Below, one piece after another: positions 37,694 to 47,090 of a DNA stretch of 64,000 bases (within the stretch, counting starts at the first letter, position 1; each line of letters opens with the position of its first letter). The notes under the pieces are model-generated. The model saw only the letters and a list, made by a program, of their open reading frames with translations, was not told the origin of the DNA and searched no databases. The stretch comes from GCA-2683825 sp965662355. GTDB lineage: Bacteria; Planctomycetota; UBA1135; GCA-002686595. The stretch spans positions 1 to 64,000 of the forward strand of contig CBFIHP010000022.1 of the NCBI GenBank assembly GCA_965662355.1. Reading direction: 5' to 3'. Both the position numbers and the translations under genes were made by a program.

Positions 37694-39379
37694 ATGACTC
37701 GCCGCCCCTCGCGCCTCGAACTTCTCTTGCTGCTCATGGCACTCGGTTTGGGTGTCGCCCAGAGGGTGGAGGGAGTGACCGAACGAGCTTTTTTTGGAGA
37801 TGAGCACCACACGCTCCTCCTCCACCGCCCCGCGTCCCCCCCGGTCGAGCTCGAGGAGGCCGGGTACGGCGAGATCCTCACGACCTTCGATATGACGGGC
37901 TCCCACGTGGTGCTCCCGCTCCTGCAGCGGGTGGCCCTCGATGTCGTCGGGCCGGGCCCGGGCAGCTACCGGCTACCGGCGCTCCTTCCAGGGATTCTGA
38001 TGCTCCTTCTCTGCTATCCCCTGCTGCGGAGCTTCCTCGGGGCCGGACCGGCGCTCCTCGGGACGATCGCCCTGGCGTTGAATCCGATGCATGTGTTCTA
38101 TTCGCACTTCGCTCGTTCCTACGCACTGGTCATGTTCACGAGCGTTTTCTTGGCGTACTGCGTGTTGCAGGGACTGCGCTCGCTGCGGTCGTGTAGCTCG
38201 AACGAGGAGGCGAGCTTTCTCCAGCGCCGGGGATGGTGGATCGCGACCTTCTGCCTCGCCTGGTTCACTCCCTACGCACACCTCTCGACGGCCGGCTATG
38301 TCTTTGCCTTGGGGGTCGTCGCGATCGTATTGGCTCGTTGGGAAGGTGGCGCCTGGCGTTCGAGTGCTGCGCCCTTCGTGGCCTTTGCGGGTGCAGCCCT
38401 CGTTTGCGGTCTGCTCTATCTTCCGCTCTACGAGCAAGTCTTGAAGTACATGAACGTGCAGCAGATCAAGGCACGTCCGGAAACGATCGTCGGCATTCCC
38501 ATTCTGTTGTACGGAGGAGGCATCATGACCATTGCGGGTCTCCTGGCCTTGCCGTTTGCAGGCGTGCTTCTTTGGCGGCGAGAACGTGCGGCGTTCGTCA
38601 TTGCCATGACGACGCTCATCGGTCCCTTATTCGCACTCCTCGCGACGCGCCCGCATGGGATGGAGTATGCCTATGCGCGGTACCTGCTTTGTTCCGTGCC
38701 CTTTTTGCTGGGGTTCCTCGCCCTGGCTTTCCTCGCCCTGATACGTCGTTTCGTGGCGAATCAAGAGCGGGCAGGTGTCGTTGCGGCACTCGTCGGAAGC
38801 GTGCTTCTGTTCGCCGCCTATTGGAGCGGCCCTCTCGGCCCCGACAATCCTCGGGGCCCGTTCGGCAACTGCTATCTGGCGATGCATGCCTTGCCGGCCT
38901 TCGACGAGCCCTATCCGCACATTCCCGAGGTGTACGCGGAGATTGCCGCGGACGATGATGCGCAGCGGATCATCGAATTTCCGCCGATCTGGACCCGCGC
39001 CGCCCTGGCCTACCGCAACTATGCTCTGTTCCACGGAAAGGAGGTGACCATCGGGTATGACGCCCCTATGCCTGGTGGGATGAGAGGAGGTCCCTATGCC
39101 CGTTTATCGGAGATCGACGTATCGGACGGTGACTACCTCGTTCTGCATCGCGACCCCGTTCCCGAAGTGCGTCGCTACTTCCGTTGGGTCTATGACGAAG
39201 CGGTTCCTCGCCACCGCAGTTTCGGCGACGACGGTTTTCTCGAGCGACACAAATCGACGTTCGTCTCGAACCTCCCGAAGAAGGAAGTCCTTGGCAGAAC
39301 CGCGGCCGCGCTACGCAATCTGTATGGCCCGGCCTGGCGCAAGAGCGACGAGCTCCTCGTGTGGAAAATCGTTGATTAG
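37694..39379 (+). CDS. Membrane glycosyltransferase of the GT39/ArnT (PMT) type
   Basis: 561 residues. An acidic motif after the first helix (FFGDEHHTLLLHRP) matches the catalytic loop position of polyprenyl-phosphate sugar transferases. It is followed by about ten membrane helices, including NPMHVFYSHFARSYALVMF, a hallmark of this superfamily (F-x-R-x-Y). The C-terminal 170 residues are an extracytoplasmic domain. Such enzymes move a sugar from a lipid carrier to protein or lipid outside the cytoplasm. The next gene begins inside its last codons (TTG 39372), so the two are coupled. Confidence 0.8.
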   Translation: MTRRPSRLELLLLLMALGLGVAQRVEGVTERAFFGDEHHTLLLHRPASPPVELEEAGYGEILTTFDMTGSHVVLPLLQRVALDVVGPGPGSYRLPALLPGILMLLLCYPLLRSFLGAGPALLGTIALALNPMHVFYSHFARSYALVMFTSVFLAYCVLQGLRSLRSCSSNEEASFLQRRGWWIATFCLAWFTPYAHLSTAGYVFALGVVAIVLARWEGGAWRSSAAPFVAFAGAALVCGLLYLPLYEQVLKYMNVQQIKARPETIVGIPILLYGGGIMTIAGLLALPFAGVLLWRRERAAFVIAMTTLIGPLFALLATRPHGMEYAYARYLLCSVPFLLGFLALAFLALIRRFVANQERAGVVAALVGSVLLFAAYWSGPLGPDNPRGPFGNCYLAMHALPAFDEPYPHIPEVYAEIAADDDAQRIIEFPPIWTRAALAYRNYALFHGKEVTIGYDAPMPGGMRGGPYARLSEIDVSDGDYLVLHRDPVPEVRRYFRWVYDEAVPRHRSFGDDGFLERHKSTFVSNLPKKEVLGRTAAALRNLYGPAWRKSDELLVWKIVD

Positions 39380-40532
39380 ATTCCTGTTCACTTGCGCGGC
39401 GCTCTTGTGCGCCGGCCCGCGGTTCGCCCAGGACGAAGCCACGAGTGTGGATCTCGACGTGGTCAAGTTCGCGAAGGACATCTATCGTCTTTCCCCTTCC
39501 CTGACCAGGGTTGTCAAATCGGCCGAGAACAAGCTGCGCAAGGCCTACGCCGCGGAAATCGGTGGTCGCAGGGTCCTGTTCTTCGACGTCGACAAGGACC
39601 GCAAGCTGACCGGGGAAGACGGCTTCGCACTCGAGGGCCTGCCCTTCGTCGTGCCGTTGCCCGAGGAGTTGTTGCTAGGAACAGGACAATTCTCGTATCG
39701 CTTCGAAGGCACGCACAGAATCGTGTTACTCCGTTCGGACTTGGGGCTGGGAGACAGGGTGTTTCCGCAGGCCATCGCGCTGACCGAGGTTCGCGTGCGA
39801 GCCGGCCTCCAGCCCCTCGTTGCCGACTCGCGCGCCAGCGGGGATGCGCGGGCGCACCTGGACTACCTGCATCAAAACGATGTCGTGCGTTATCGCCAGC
39901 TGACCCTCGAAGCGCATCGGCAGAGTCCGCGCAAGCCGGGCTATTCCGAAGCCGGCGCACGGGCGGGGCTGATCGGTATTCTCGGCTCCGGTACCTCGTT
40001 GACCGAAGACGTGATGGCCTGGTTTTCCAGTGCCTACCACGGGGTCAAGCTCCTGGACCCGCGGCTGGAACGGGTTGGGATCGCCCGCGAACACGAGATG
40101 TCTCTCGTCTATCCCTTGCTCGAGTCCATGCGACTCGAGGAGCCATTGGTCCAGCCCCCCGACGGGGCCCGCCAGGTGCCGCCGAACTTCTCGCGTGGCG
40201 GCGAGGTTCCGAGCCCTATTCCGGACAGGAGCCTGGGCGCCGGCACGGGCTTTCCTTTGTTCGTCCTGTTGCCGCGCGACAGTGTCATGCGGCCTGTCAC
40301 CCGTTTCGAGCTTCACGATTCGGCTGGAACGGCTGTTCGAGGCTACGTTTCGACACCCTCGAAGCCCGCCAACAAGGCCTTTCCGAAGAACATGAACTGC
40401 GCCTTCTTCATTCCCTACACCGTTTTGGAGCTGGGCGAGCTCTACACGGCGACGTTCGAACAGGAAGGCATGACCGAATCCTTGCGCTGGTCGTTCAAGA
40501 CCTGGGAATGGAAGCCGAAGAAGATCAAGTGA
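39372..40532 (+). CDS. Secreted CAP-superfamily-like protein with an EF-hand-like loop
   Basis: 386 residues from TTG 39372, which overlaps the stop of the upstream gene and gives a clean signal peptide (IRFLFTCAALLCAGPRFAQ). Residues about 60-80 contain DVDKDRKLTGED, an EF-hand-like calcium loop. Residues about 135-245 look like a CAP/SCP domain (EVRVRAGLQPL, then AHLDYLHQND, then DVMAWFSSAYHGVKLLDP). This match is weaker than the others in this window. The C-terminus is a beta-rich domain. It probably acts outside the cytoplasm. Its stop overlaps that of the convergent SMUG1 gene by 8 bp. Confidence 0.65.
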   Translation: MIRFLFTCAALLCAGPRFAQDEATSVDLDVVKFAKDIYRLSPSLTRVVKSAENKLRKAYAAEIGGRRVLFFDVDKDRKLTGEDGFALEGLPFVVPLPEELLLGTGQFSYRFEGTHRIVLLRSDLGLGDRVFPQAIALTEVRVRAGLQPLVADSRASGDARAHLDYLHQNDVVRYRQLTLEAHRQSPRKPGYSEAGARAGLIGILGSGTSLTEDVMAWFSSAYHGVKLLDPRLERVGIAREHEMSLVYPLLESMRLEEPLVQPPDGARQVPPNFSRGGEVPSPIPDRSLGAGTGFPLFVLLPRDSVMRPVTRFELHDSAGTAVRGYVSTPSKPANKAFPKNMNCAFFIPYTVLELGELYTATFEQEGMTESLRWSFKTWEWKPKKIK

Positions 40533-41238
40533 TCCCCATGGCCTCGAGCTGCTTGTTCACCTGGGGCGCCCAGCCACGGTTTGCGATCGGACTGGCCGGG
40601 CTCGGGTGGAGGATCGTCTCGACTTCGACGTCGTTGCCCAGGGCTCGACGTGCACGGTCCTGGGCGAAGCGGCCGATCCCGATGATGCGCTGGGGGGCGA
40701 TGGCTTCGACGACTTGCTGGAGGGATTCGTCGCACACCCGGTAGAGCGCGTCGCGCTCAGCGGCCGTCAACTTGTCGGGCGTGCGGTTGCGGCCGCTGTC
40801 CTCCATGAAAACGAGGGGGCAGTAGTTCCACACGAAAAAGCGCCTGAAGAACGACTCGGGCGTGCCGAACTTGTCCCGGGCCCAGTCCCAGAGCCTTTGG
40901 CCACTGACTTCGCTGCGCGCGCAGGCAAAGCCTTCGATGGGGCGTTTCTCGTGTTCGACCGCGGGCTTTCCGACGGGTTCTTCGATCTTCAACCAATCGC
41001 GCACGGAACGGACTTCGCCGAAGGGCACGCCCGTTTGGGCCATGCCGAAAGGCCCTGGGTTCATGCCGAGAAACAAGGCTTCGACGCCATGGCGGGCGTA
41101 GCGCTCGAGGAAAGCCTCGTGCGGTTTGCGCGCATACTTCAGCGGGTTGTACACGTGCGTGACGGGAGCCCCGAAACGCAGAGCGTCGACGCGGCGGGAA
41201 AGCTTGCGGCTGATCGAGACGATCTTGGCTTGGGTCAT
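40525..41238 (-). CDS. SMUG1-type uracil-DNA glycosylase
   Basis: 237 residues. The active-site motif GMNPGPFGMAQTGVPFG is that of SMUG1 (single-strand-selective monofunctional uracil glycosylase). NYCPLVFME and the C-terminal HPSPASP loop complete the fold. The enzyme removes uracil and some oxidised pyrimidines from DNA to start base-excision repair. SMUG1 is mainly an animal enzyme with a patchy bacterial distribution that includes Planctomycetota. It is the last gene of a leftward run, 7 bp after the tiny membrane protein gene, and its stop is interleaved with the CAP-like gene's stop. Confidence 0.92.
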   Translation of the reverse strand: MTQAKIVSISRKLSRRVDALRFGAPVTHVYNPLKYARKPHEAFLERYARHGVEALFLGMNPGPFGMAQTGVPFGEVRSVRDWLKIEEPVGKPAVEHEKRPIEGFACARSEVSGQRLWDWARDKFGTPESFFRRFFVWNYCPLVFMEDSGRNRTPDKLTAAERDALYRVCDESLQQVVEAIAPQRIIGIGRFAQDRARRALGNDVEVETILHPSPASPIANRGWAPQVNKQLEAMGIT

Positions 41239-41245
41239 CGGTTCG

Positions 41246-41350
41246 TCAAACGTCGGTCGCGATCCTATAGATCAGCAAACTGAAGCCGATCAGAAAGCCC
41301 GCGATGACGATCAACAGTATGCGGAGCTCTTTGAGATCGCGAAGGGGCAA
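41246..41350 (-). CDS. Tiny single-helix membrane protein
   Basis: 34 residues from TTG 41350. A basic start (LPLRDLKELR) is followed by one membrane helix (ILLIVIAGFLIGFSLLIYR) and a short tail. It sits between the orphan oxidase subunit III gene (19 bp) and the SMUG1 gene (7 bp) on the same strand. Its size and place suggest a small accessory subunit of a membrane complex. The start has no clear ribosome site, so the call is tentative. Confidence 0.45.
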   Translation of the reverse strand: MPLRDLKELRILLIVIAGFLIGFSLLIYRIATDV

Positions 41351-41369
41351 GCCGGCCAGCTTAGTTCGG

Positions 41370-42143
41370 TCAGCGTACCAAGTAGAGCAGCGTGAAGAGA
41401 ATGGCCCAGAGCAAGCCCATGAAATGCCAGAAGATCGCGGCGAGCCGCAGCGAGTGGCGATGGACCAGCGTTCCGGCATCCGCGCGCAGGCGAGCCGCGA
41501 CCACCAGCTCATATCCGAGCCCACCCAGGATATGCAGTGCGTGGAGAGTGGCGAGTGCGTAGAAGACGGCACCGTAGCCGCTACTGGAGGGCAAATAGCC
41601 GTCGTTCCACATGCCGAACAACACCCCGACTTGCACGCCGACGAACGCTACTCCGAGGGCGGCACTGAAACCGAGCCAGCCAAGGATTCGGCCGCGGTCC
41701 TTGGCGAGAGCAGCCCGCGCGATGCGTGCTGCATGCTCGATAGCCACACTGCTGGCCAGCAGCAGCAGGGTTGCGGACCACAGCCCCATGCGGGGAATGG
41801 CTGCCCGCACCGGTTCCCAGTCGCTGGCCCCCCGACGCAGGAAGATCCATACGGCGAGCAGGACGCAAAACAGCGTCGTGATGCCCGCCAGGAGGAGTCC
41901 CAATGCCAGGCTTCCGGTCTCGGGACCGGGTGCTTCGCGTTGCGGTGATGCGTCGTCGTCGCCATCCGCATCGTCGTCACCACCCCAGCCGCCGTAACCA
42001 CCGCCCGAATCGTCGAAGTCATCGGGCGGACCGGAGGGCGGAGGATCTAGCTCCTCGGGTGCCGGCAGCGGATGCAGCCTGGGCTTCGGAGGCGCCAGGA
42101 TGCTCGTACCGCCCGAGGATTCAAATTCAAAGAGCGCGTTCAC
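41370..42143 (-). CDS. Orphan heme-copper oxidase subunit III-like protein with an acidic, proline-rich N-terminal tail
   Basis: 257 residues from GTG 42143, with GGA just upstream. Residues 1-75 are a low-complexity tail of Pro, Gly and Asp (GYGGWGGDDDADGDDD). The rest has five helices with the subunit III/NorE pattern: WSATLLLLASSVAIEHAAR, FYALATLHALHILGG and FWHFMGLLWAILFTLLYL. Oxidase subunit III stabilises subunit I and its proton uptake. A normal coxC lies 7 kb away in the respiratory operon, so this copy may serve another oxidase or a regulatory role. It stands 66 bp downstream of a kinase-WD40 gene. Confidence 0.82.
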   Translation of the reverse strand: MNALFEFESSGGTSILAPPKPRLHPLPAPEELDPPPSGPPDDFDDSGGGYGGWGGDDDADGDDDASPQREAPGPETGSLALGLLLAGITTLFCVLLAVWIFLRRGASDWEPVRAAIPRMGLWSATLLLLASSVAIEHAARIARAALAKDRGRILGWLGFSAALGVAFVGVQVGVLFGMWNDGYLPSSSGYGAVFYALATLHALHILGGLGYELVVAARLRADAGTLVHRHSLRLAAIFWHFMGLLWAILFTLLYLVR

Positions 42144-42209
42144 CAGTTCCTATCGTAGCCCTGCTTTAGGACCTGGTGGGGTGTCAGCGTAGACGTGTGA
42201 AGGTTTTTC

Positions 42210-45200
42210 CTACCTGCCGCGCCACAGACGGATCGTTCCATCCTTCGAGGCGGAAACGATGTTCGTACCGGCGGGGTCGAAATTGATCTCGGTGATCGGC
42301 TGGGTGTGGCCGAGCAGGGTCAGCAAGAGCCCTCCCCTGGTATCCCAGATTCGTAGGGTCTCATCGAACGAACCCGACGCGAGGCGTTTGCCGTCGGGCG
42401 AGAAGGACAGGGCCGTGACGATCTTCTCGTGGCCGCTCAATACCTGCGCCGGTTCCCGGGTAGCTGTTGGGATCAGATGGATTGTGCTCTCGCTCGTGCC
42501 GGCTGCCAGCATGCTGCCCGTGGAATCGTAGGCTAGCACCTGCACGCCACGCGCATTCAAGTTCGTCGTGTGTACGAGTTCGTTCGAGTCGGTTGTGCGA
42601 AACTCGACGGTGCCTTCCTTGCTGCCTACTGCGTAGAAGAGTCCATCGGGGTGCATCGCAAGCGAGAACATTCCATCGTCCTTGCCCTTCCACTCGAAGA
42701 TCAGTCGTTCGCTGGGAAGCTCGTGCGCCGTGATCATTCCTTCGGAGCTCTTCTGCAGGACCTTCGTTCCCTCGCGGTCAAAGGCAATGACGCGTGGGTA
42801 GCCCTTGCCGATGCGCAGATAGTGGGAGATCTCGGTGTTGCCTGACGTGCTCAGGTGAAGCCGACCGTGCTCGTATCCGTAGGCTAGCGCGTTCGTTGCG
42901 CGCGCCAGCGAGGCGACTCCTTCGGACGTTTGAACGGCGGAGAGCTGTTGTCCGGAGACGGCATCCCACGTGCGGACGGTCTTGTCCAGGCCACCACTGA
43001 TGATCCGCTTGCCGTCGGAGCTGAAATCGACGGCATTGACCCAAGAGCCATGACCCTCGAGAACCAAGCAGGCTCCGGCGGTTTGGCTCCAGATACGGGC
43101 TGTGTCATCCTCGGATGCACTGACCAGCCGCACTTGATCGGGATAGAAAGCGATGGAATTTATGTCGAGGTCGTGCCCATCGAACGACAACCGCAGATCT
43201 CCCGTCGACGTATCCCAAAGGTGGACGACATTGTCGAAGCCTCCGCTCGCCAGGTGCTTTCCTGATCCGTCGAAAGCGAGGGTTTTGATCGTTTCAGAGT
43301 GGCCGCTCAGAAGCTTCTCGACGGTGAGCGTGTCAGCATCAATGATCATGATCGTGCGGCCCGCGGCTACCGCGTAACGCTTGCCCTGAGGGTCGATGGC
43401 GATGTCCCGGATGTTGTCGTCGACCGTGACCGTTCCCTCGATGAATCCTGTCTCCGGATCGAGCAACAGAAGCTGATCGCCGCCATGTGGCCGGGCGACG
43501 ATCACTTCTCGGACGGGATCGTATGCGAGTGCGGTAATGTCTCCCGCCCCGGGGCGCAGGATGGTGCTCTCGAGGTTGCCACGTAGCCAGGTCACGACGA
43601 TGTGCCCCTCGATGTCGGCACTGAGTAACAAGCGACCCTCTGGGTCGTAGGCCAGAGTGATCACATCGAATGCGTGGTCGTCGACGACGCGGATGCAGCG
43701 CCCTGTGGCGACATCCCAAATCCGTACCCTTTCGTCCCAGGATGCCGTCGCCAACTCGTGTCCTTGCGGATGAAAGGCGACCTGAGTGACGATGTCCCCA
43801 TGGCCTCGAAGCTCGTGGACGAGCTGGAAGGATTCCCCGTCCCACAAGCGAGCGGTGCGGTCGTCCGAAGCCGTAGCGATGTAGCGCCCGTCCGAACTGA
43901 CGTCGACCGAACGCACCGCGCCTCCGTGCCCCCGAAGGGTGTGTACGCTGGCATCGGCGAGTCGATGCAGGTGTCCCCACTCCCAACCGCGGGGCCCATC
44001 GGCGCAGGCCTCCAGACGGCGCTTGGACGCCTTTGACTTGTGAGCACGCAAGCCAAGATCCGCGGCGGCGATGTTCGCGATGTAGGCGTTGGCCTCGATC
44101 TTGTCGTACGCCGCCTGTACCTCGCGAATCTGGCTGCGCTGTTGGGCGATGATGACGGTGACCGAAGTTATCGTCAGAAGAACGAGCGCATCGAGAGCAT
44201 AAGCCAAGGGGCGATTGCGCCGACGCCACTTGCGCCAGCGCGTCATCATCCGCGAATCGTAGGCGTGAACGACACGACCCTCGAGCCAAGCCGAAAGGTC
44301 GTCCGCTAGCTCGAGCATACCCGCGTAGCGATCCCGGGGAGCGGGGGCCATGGCCTTGTCGACGATGGCGGTCAATTCGGGCGGTGCGCGGCGCGCGACT
44401 TGATTCAAGGGACGCGGAGGGCGCGACAGGATGTCATCGAGCGTGCGCCCGACCGCACGTTCCTCCTCGAGCGAGACCTCGTGCGGCATGCGCCCGGCGA
44501 AGAGCTCGTAGAGCAGGGCTCCGACGGAGTAGACGTCCGACTGTGGCCCGACATCGTCCACCTTGCCCGTGGCCTGCTCGGGGGACATGTATGCGGGAGT
44601 TCCGACGACCGATTCGCGATCGGACTTGCCGAGGATCAAAGCCAACCCCCAGTCCATCACGTAGACTTCCCCGAAGCGCCCAACCATGATGTTCTCGGGC
44701 TTCAGGTCGCGATGCACGACACCGGATTGATGCGCGAAGGCCACGGTCTGACACACCTTGTGGATGACGCCCAACGCGCGGTGAATGGTCCAGCCTTGCA
44801 AGCGATTGCGCGCTAGCTTGAAGATCGTCTTCAGCGTGTCACCCTGTACCAGTGGCATGGTGAAAAAGATCTTGCCCTCTTCGTCGAGGGCGATGTCGTG
44901 AATGGGGACGATCCCAGGGTGTTCTAGCTGGCCGGTGACACGGGCTTCCTCGATAAAGCGCTCGAGCTTCCAGGCATGCTGCAGGCGTATCTCGGAGGAA
45001 GCTTTGTCGTCGACTTCCAGGGCGACACGCTTCACGGCCAGTTCGCGGTCGAGCACCTCGTCCCAAACACGCTGAACCTGCCCCATTCCACCCTTGGCGA
45101 TTTCGCCCAAGAGCGTGTAGCGTCCCGGCGCAGGTGTGAAGTTCTGGATGCGACCCAGCCGTGAACGCAGCGTTCCGCTGCCACCCTCCAGCGCGCATGC

Positions 45201-45278
45201 GACAAGAGGGGAGAGTGGAGCTTGACGCTCGGGGGCTTGCGCGGAGTGGCCGCGCTTTGTTTCCTTACCCGTCTTCAT
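42210..45278 (-). CDS. Transmembrane Ser/Thr protein kinase with C-terminal WD40 propeller
   Basis: 1022 residues from ATG 45278, chosen because GAGG lies four bases upstream; the frame is also open to a GTG at 45293. The kinase domain (about 50-330) has GEIAKGGMGQV, the ATP lysine in ELAVKRVAL, HRDLKPEN (189-196) and DWG in place of DFG (about 209-211), plus GTPAYMSPEQ. One membrane helix (DALVLLTITSVTVIIAQQ, about 355-375) is followed by a helical stalk. About a dozen WD40-like repeats (about 435-1022, for example SASEDDTARIW) complete it. The kinase is probably cytoplasmic and the propeller periplasmic or extracellular, giving a sensor kinase. This layout is typical of Planctomycetota. Confidence 0.92.
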   Translation of the reverse strand: MKTGKETKRGHSAQAPERQAPLSPLVACALEGGSGTLRSRLGRIQNFTPAPGRYTLLGEIAKGGMGQVQRVWDEVLDRELAVKRVALEVDDKASSEIRLQHAWKLERFIEEARVTGQLEHPGIVPIHDIALDEEGKIFFTMPLVQGDTLKTIFKLARNRLQGWTIHRALGVIHKVCQTVAFAHQSGVVHRDLKPENIMVGRFGEVYVMDWGLALILGKSDRESVVGTPAYMSPEQATGKVDDVGPQSDVYSVGALLYELFAGRMPHEVSLEEERAVGRTLDDILSRPPRPLNQVARRAPPELTAIVDKAMAPAPRDRYAGMLELADDLSAWLEGRVVHAYDSRMMTRWRKWRRRNRPLAYALDALVLLTITSVTVIIAQQRSQIREVQAAYDKIEANAYIANIAAADLGLRAHKSKASKRRLEACADGPRGWEWGHLHRLADASVHTLRGHGGAVRSVDVSSDGRYIATASDDRTARLWDGESFQLVHELRGHGDIVTQVAFHPQGHELATASWDERVRIWDVATGRCIRVVDDHAFDVITLAYDPEGRLLLSADIEGHIVVTWLRGNLESTILRPGAGDITALAYDPVREVIVARPHGGDQLLLLDPETGFIEGTVTVDDNIRDIAIDPQGKRYAVAAGRTIMIIDADTLTVEKLLSGHSETIKTLAFDGSGKHLASGGFDNVVHLWDTSTGDLRLSFDGHDLDINSIAFYPDQVRLVSASEDDTARIWSQTAGACLVLEGHGSWVNAVDFSSDGKRIISGGLDKTVRTWDAVSGQQLSAVQTSEGVASLARATNALAYGYEHGRLHLSTSGNTEISHYLRIGKGYPRVIAFDREGTKVLQKSSEGMITAHELPSERLIFEWKGKDDGMFSLAMHPDGLFYAVGSKEGTVEFRTTDSNELVHTTNLNARGVQVLAYDSTGSMLAAGTSESTIHLIPTATREPAQVLSGHEKIVTALSFSPDGKRLASGSFDETLRIWDTRGGLLLTLLGHTQPITEINFDPAGTNIVSASKDGTIRLWRGR

Positions 45279-45336
45279 CGGGCCTCGGTCCACACGTGTC
45301 GCGCGGCTTCACACCGCTCGACACGGAACCATTGGG

Positions 45337-47088
45337 TCATCTGCCCGAGGCCTGGGCAAGTTTCGTTTCGGTCTTTCCCAAGAGCCTCAAAACGGGCTCT
45401 TCGTGGGCGAATGCGCGGTTTTCAGCGTGTTTATGGGATCCATCGGCGGAGGTCCATTTCGCGGACACTTCGTAGGGACCCTCAGAGTCAAGTCCCGAAA
45501 CTCGGAACCGACCGTGCGTATCCGTCCGTGTCGTTGCGACGTGGCCGTAGCGATGTACTTTTACAATCGCATTGGCGATGGGAACGGAGCCTTCTTCTAC
45601 CAGCCCCTCCATGGACAGGTACTGGGCAGGAAGGCGTATGTTCAGTGCTTCCTTGGTGAGTTGCGAGTCGGGAACCGTCACGGCAATGAGTGGTCCCGCA
45701 TCGCGTTCGACGCTGACGCGATACGCCGACGTGGGAAGGCCTTCGAATTGAAACGCGCCGAACGAATCAGTGCGCGTCGTACGTTGTCCATCCGGAAAGG
45801 GACTGGCGACATCGATCCTCGCGGTTGCGCTGCCTGCTGAAACCCTGGCGGGGGATGAATCCGTTGAAACCGGAATCGGTGCGATGCGCACCAATGCGTC
45901 CTTGAGAACTTCGCCGGTTGCATCATGAACGATGCCGCATAGAGTTGCTTCCCAGCGGAGGAGGATGTCTCCGACATCGAGTTCGGTTTGCTCGTCGAAA
46001 GGAAGTGGCAGTGTGAACTCCGCGTGCGCTGCTGCGGCGACCGTCAAGATGTGACTAATGTCGGAGCGCAGGCCGCGTAGTTCGAACCTACCGTTCTCGT
46101 CGGTGAGGACGCCAGCTTCGTCGCGCGAAGCGACGGCGGGCAAGACCCGGAAGAAGCCAACGGCTGCGATGTTTGCGCCCGGAACTGGCCGGCCACGCGC
46201 GTCGAGTACGCGACCCGAGAGTCGTCTTTCGGGAACCAAAGCTATTTCGATCCATGGATCCTCTTCACCACCGACGGTGGGCTGTCCTTCGAGGGCGGCC
46301 AGAGCCTTCCAGCGCCCGTCCTCTTCGATTCTCAGATAGCGAATTGTGGCGCCGTAGCCCGGTGCCTTGACGTGAACTTGTTGTGCCCTGCCTGCAGCTG
46401 GGAAACGAGGGTGTTCGAACGTGCCGTCTAGGCCGGTACGCACGAGGTCCGTTTCGTTGTGTGTCCAGATCCGCACCACGGCCTCCTGGATAGGCTTGCT
46501 CGTCTCCGCATCGATCACGAAACCGCCGAATGCTCGGGCCGGCATGAGCTCCAGCCTTAGCGCGAGAGTTTGACCGCTGGCCAGCTCCTGCTTGATGCGT
46601 CGACTCGTCGAGTGCTCGCCCCAGGCGACGATCCGAAGCGCTCCCGGCTCCAATTGCATTCGCAACTTGCCCTGCGGATCCGTGCGCTCACGCAAAATGC
46701 GTTCGGGGGCGTTGCCCGCGAGTGTTGCTACGAGCCCTAGCTCGACGTGCCCAGCACGGATCGGCGATCCGTCGATTGAGGACACAAGCTCCAGTTCGAG
46801 CGCTCCCCGGGGAACCTCCTTCGCGAGCGCGACGTCGACCATCGATGGGACGTTGACCATGGATGGCACGTCGTGCGAGCTTGGCTGCTCGAAACGCACA
46901 GCGGGGGAGGTGCGCTCGATGCTATCGCTCTCGTATCCCGATGGAGGTGGGGGTGGAGGGTCGAGGCTCGCCCTGCCTTCGCTTGCCAGCGCCAACTTCG
47001 TTCGCTCCCGATTTTTCGGGACCAGACAAATGATGGCGACGACGAGAGTGAGTGGCAGGGCGAGCCAAATGAGCTGTGAGCGATTCAC
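45337..47088 (-). CDS. Membrane-anchored protein with carboxypeptidase-regulatory-like beta-sandwich repeats
   Basis: 583 residues from GTG 47088, two bases after the stop of the small secreted gene, so translation is coupled. One N-terminal helix (LIWLALPLTLVVAIICLVP) anchors it. A Pro-rich stalk follows, then about five transthyretin-like domains of the carboxypeptidase regulatory type. Examples are SGRVLDARGRPVPGANIAAV, NGRFELRGL and GRFRVSGLDSEGPYEV. Such domains bind carbohydrate or protein at the cell surface; no catalytic motif is present. It precedes the kinase-WD40 gene by 58 bp and may be a surface partner. Confidence 0.82.
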   Translation of the reverse strand: MNRSQLIWLALPLTLVVAIICLVPKNRERTKLALASEGRASLDPPPPPPSGYESDSIERTSPAVRFEQPSSHDVPSMVNVPSMVDVALAKEVPRGALELELVSSIDGSPIRAGHVELGLVATLAGNAPERILRERTDPQGKLRMQLEPGALRIVAWGEHSTSRRIKQELASGQTLALRLELMPARAFGGFVIDAETSKPIQEAVVRIWTHNETDLVRTGLDGTFEHPRFPAAGRAQQVHVKAPGYGATIRYLRIEEDGRWKALAALEGQPTVGGEEDPWIEIALVPERRLSGRVLDARGRPVPGANIAAVGFFRVLPAVASRDEAGVLTDENGRFELRGLRSDISHILTVAAAAHAEFTLPLPFDEQTELDVGDILLRWEATLCGIVHDATGEVLKDALVRIAPIPVSTDSSPARVSAGSATARIDVASPFPDGQRTTRTDSFGAFQFEGLPTSAYRVSVERDAGPLIAVTVPDSQLTKEALNIRLPAQYLSMEGLVEEGSVPIANAIVKVHRYGHVATTRTDTHGRFRVSGLDSEGPYEVSAKWTSADGSHKHAENRAFAHEEPVLRLLGKTETKLAQASGR

Positions 47089-47090
47089 AG

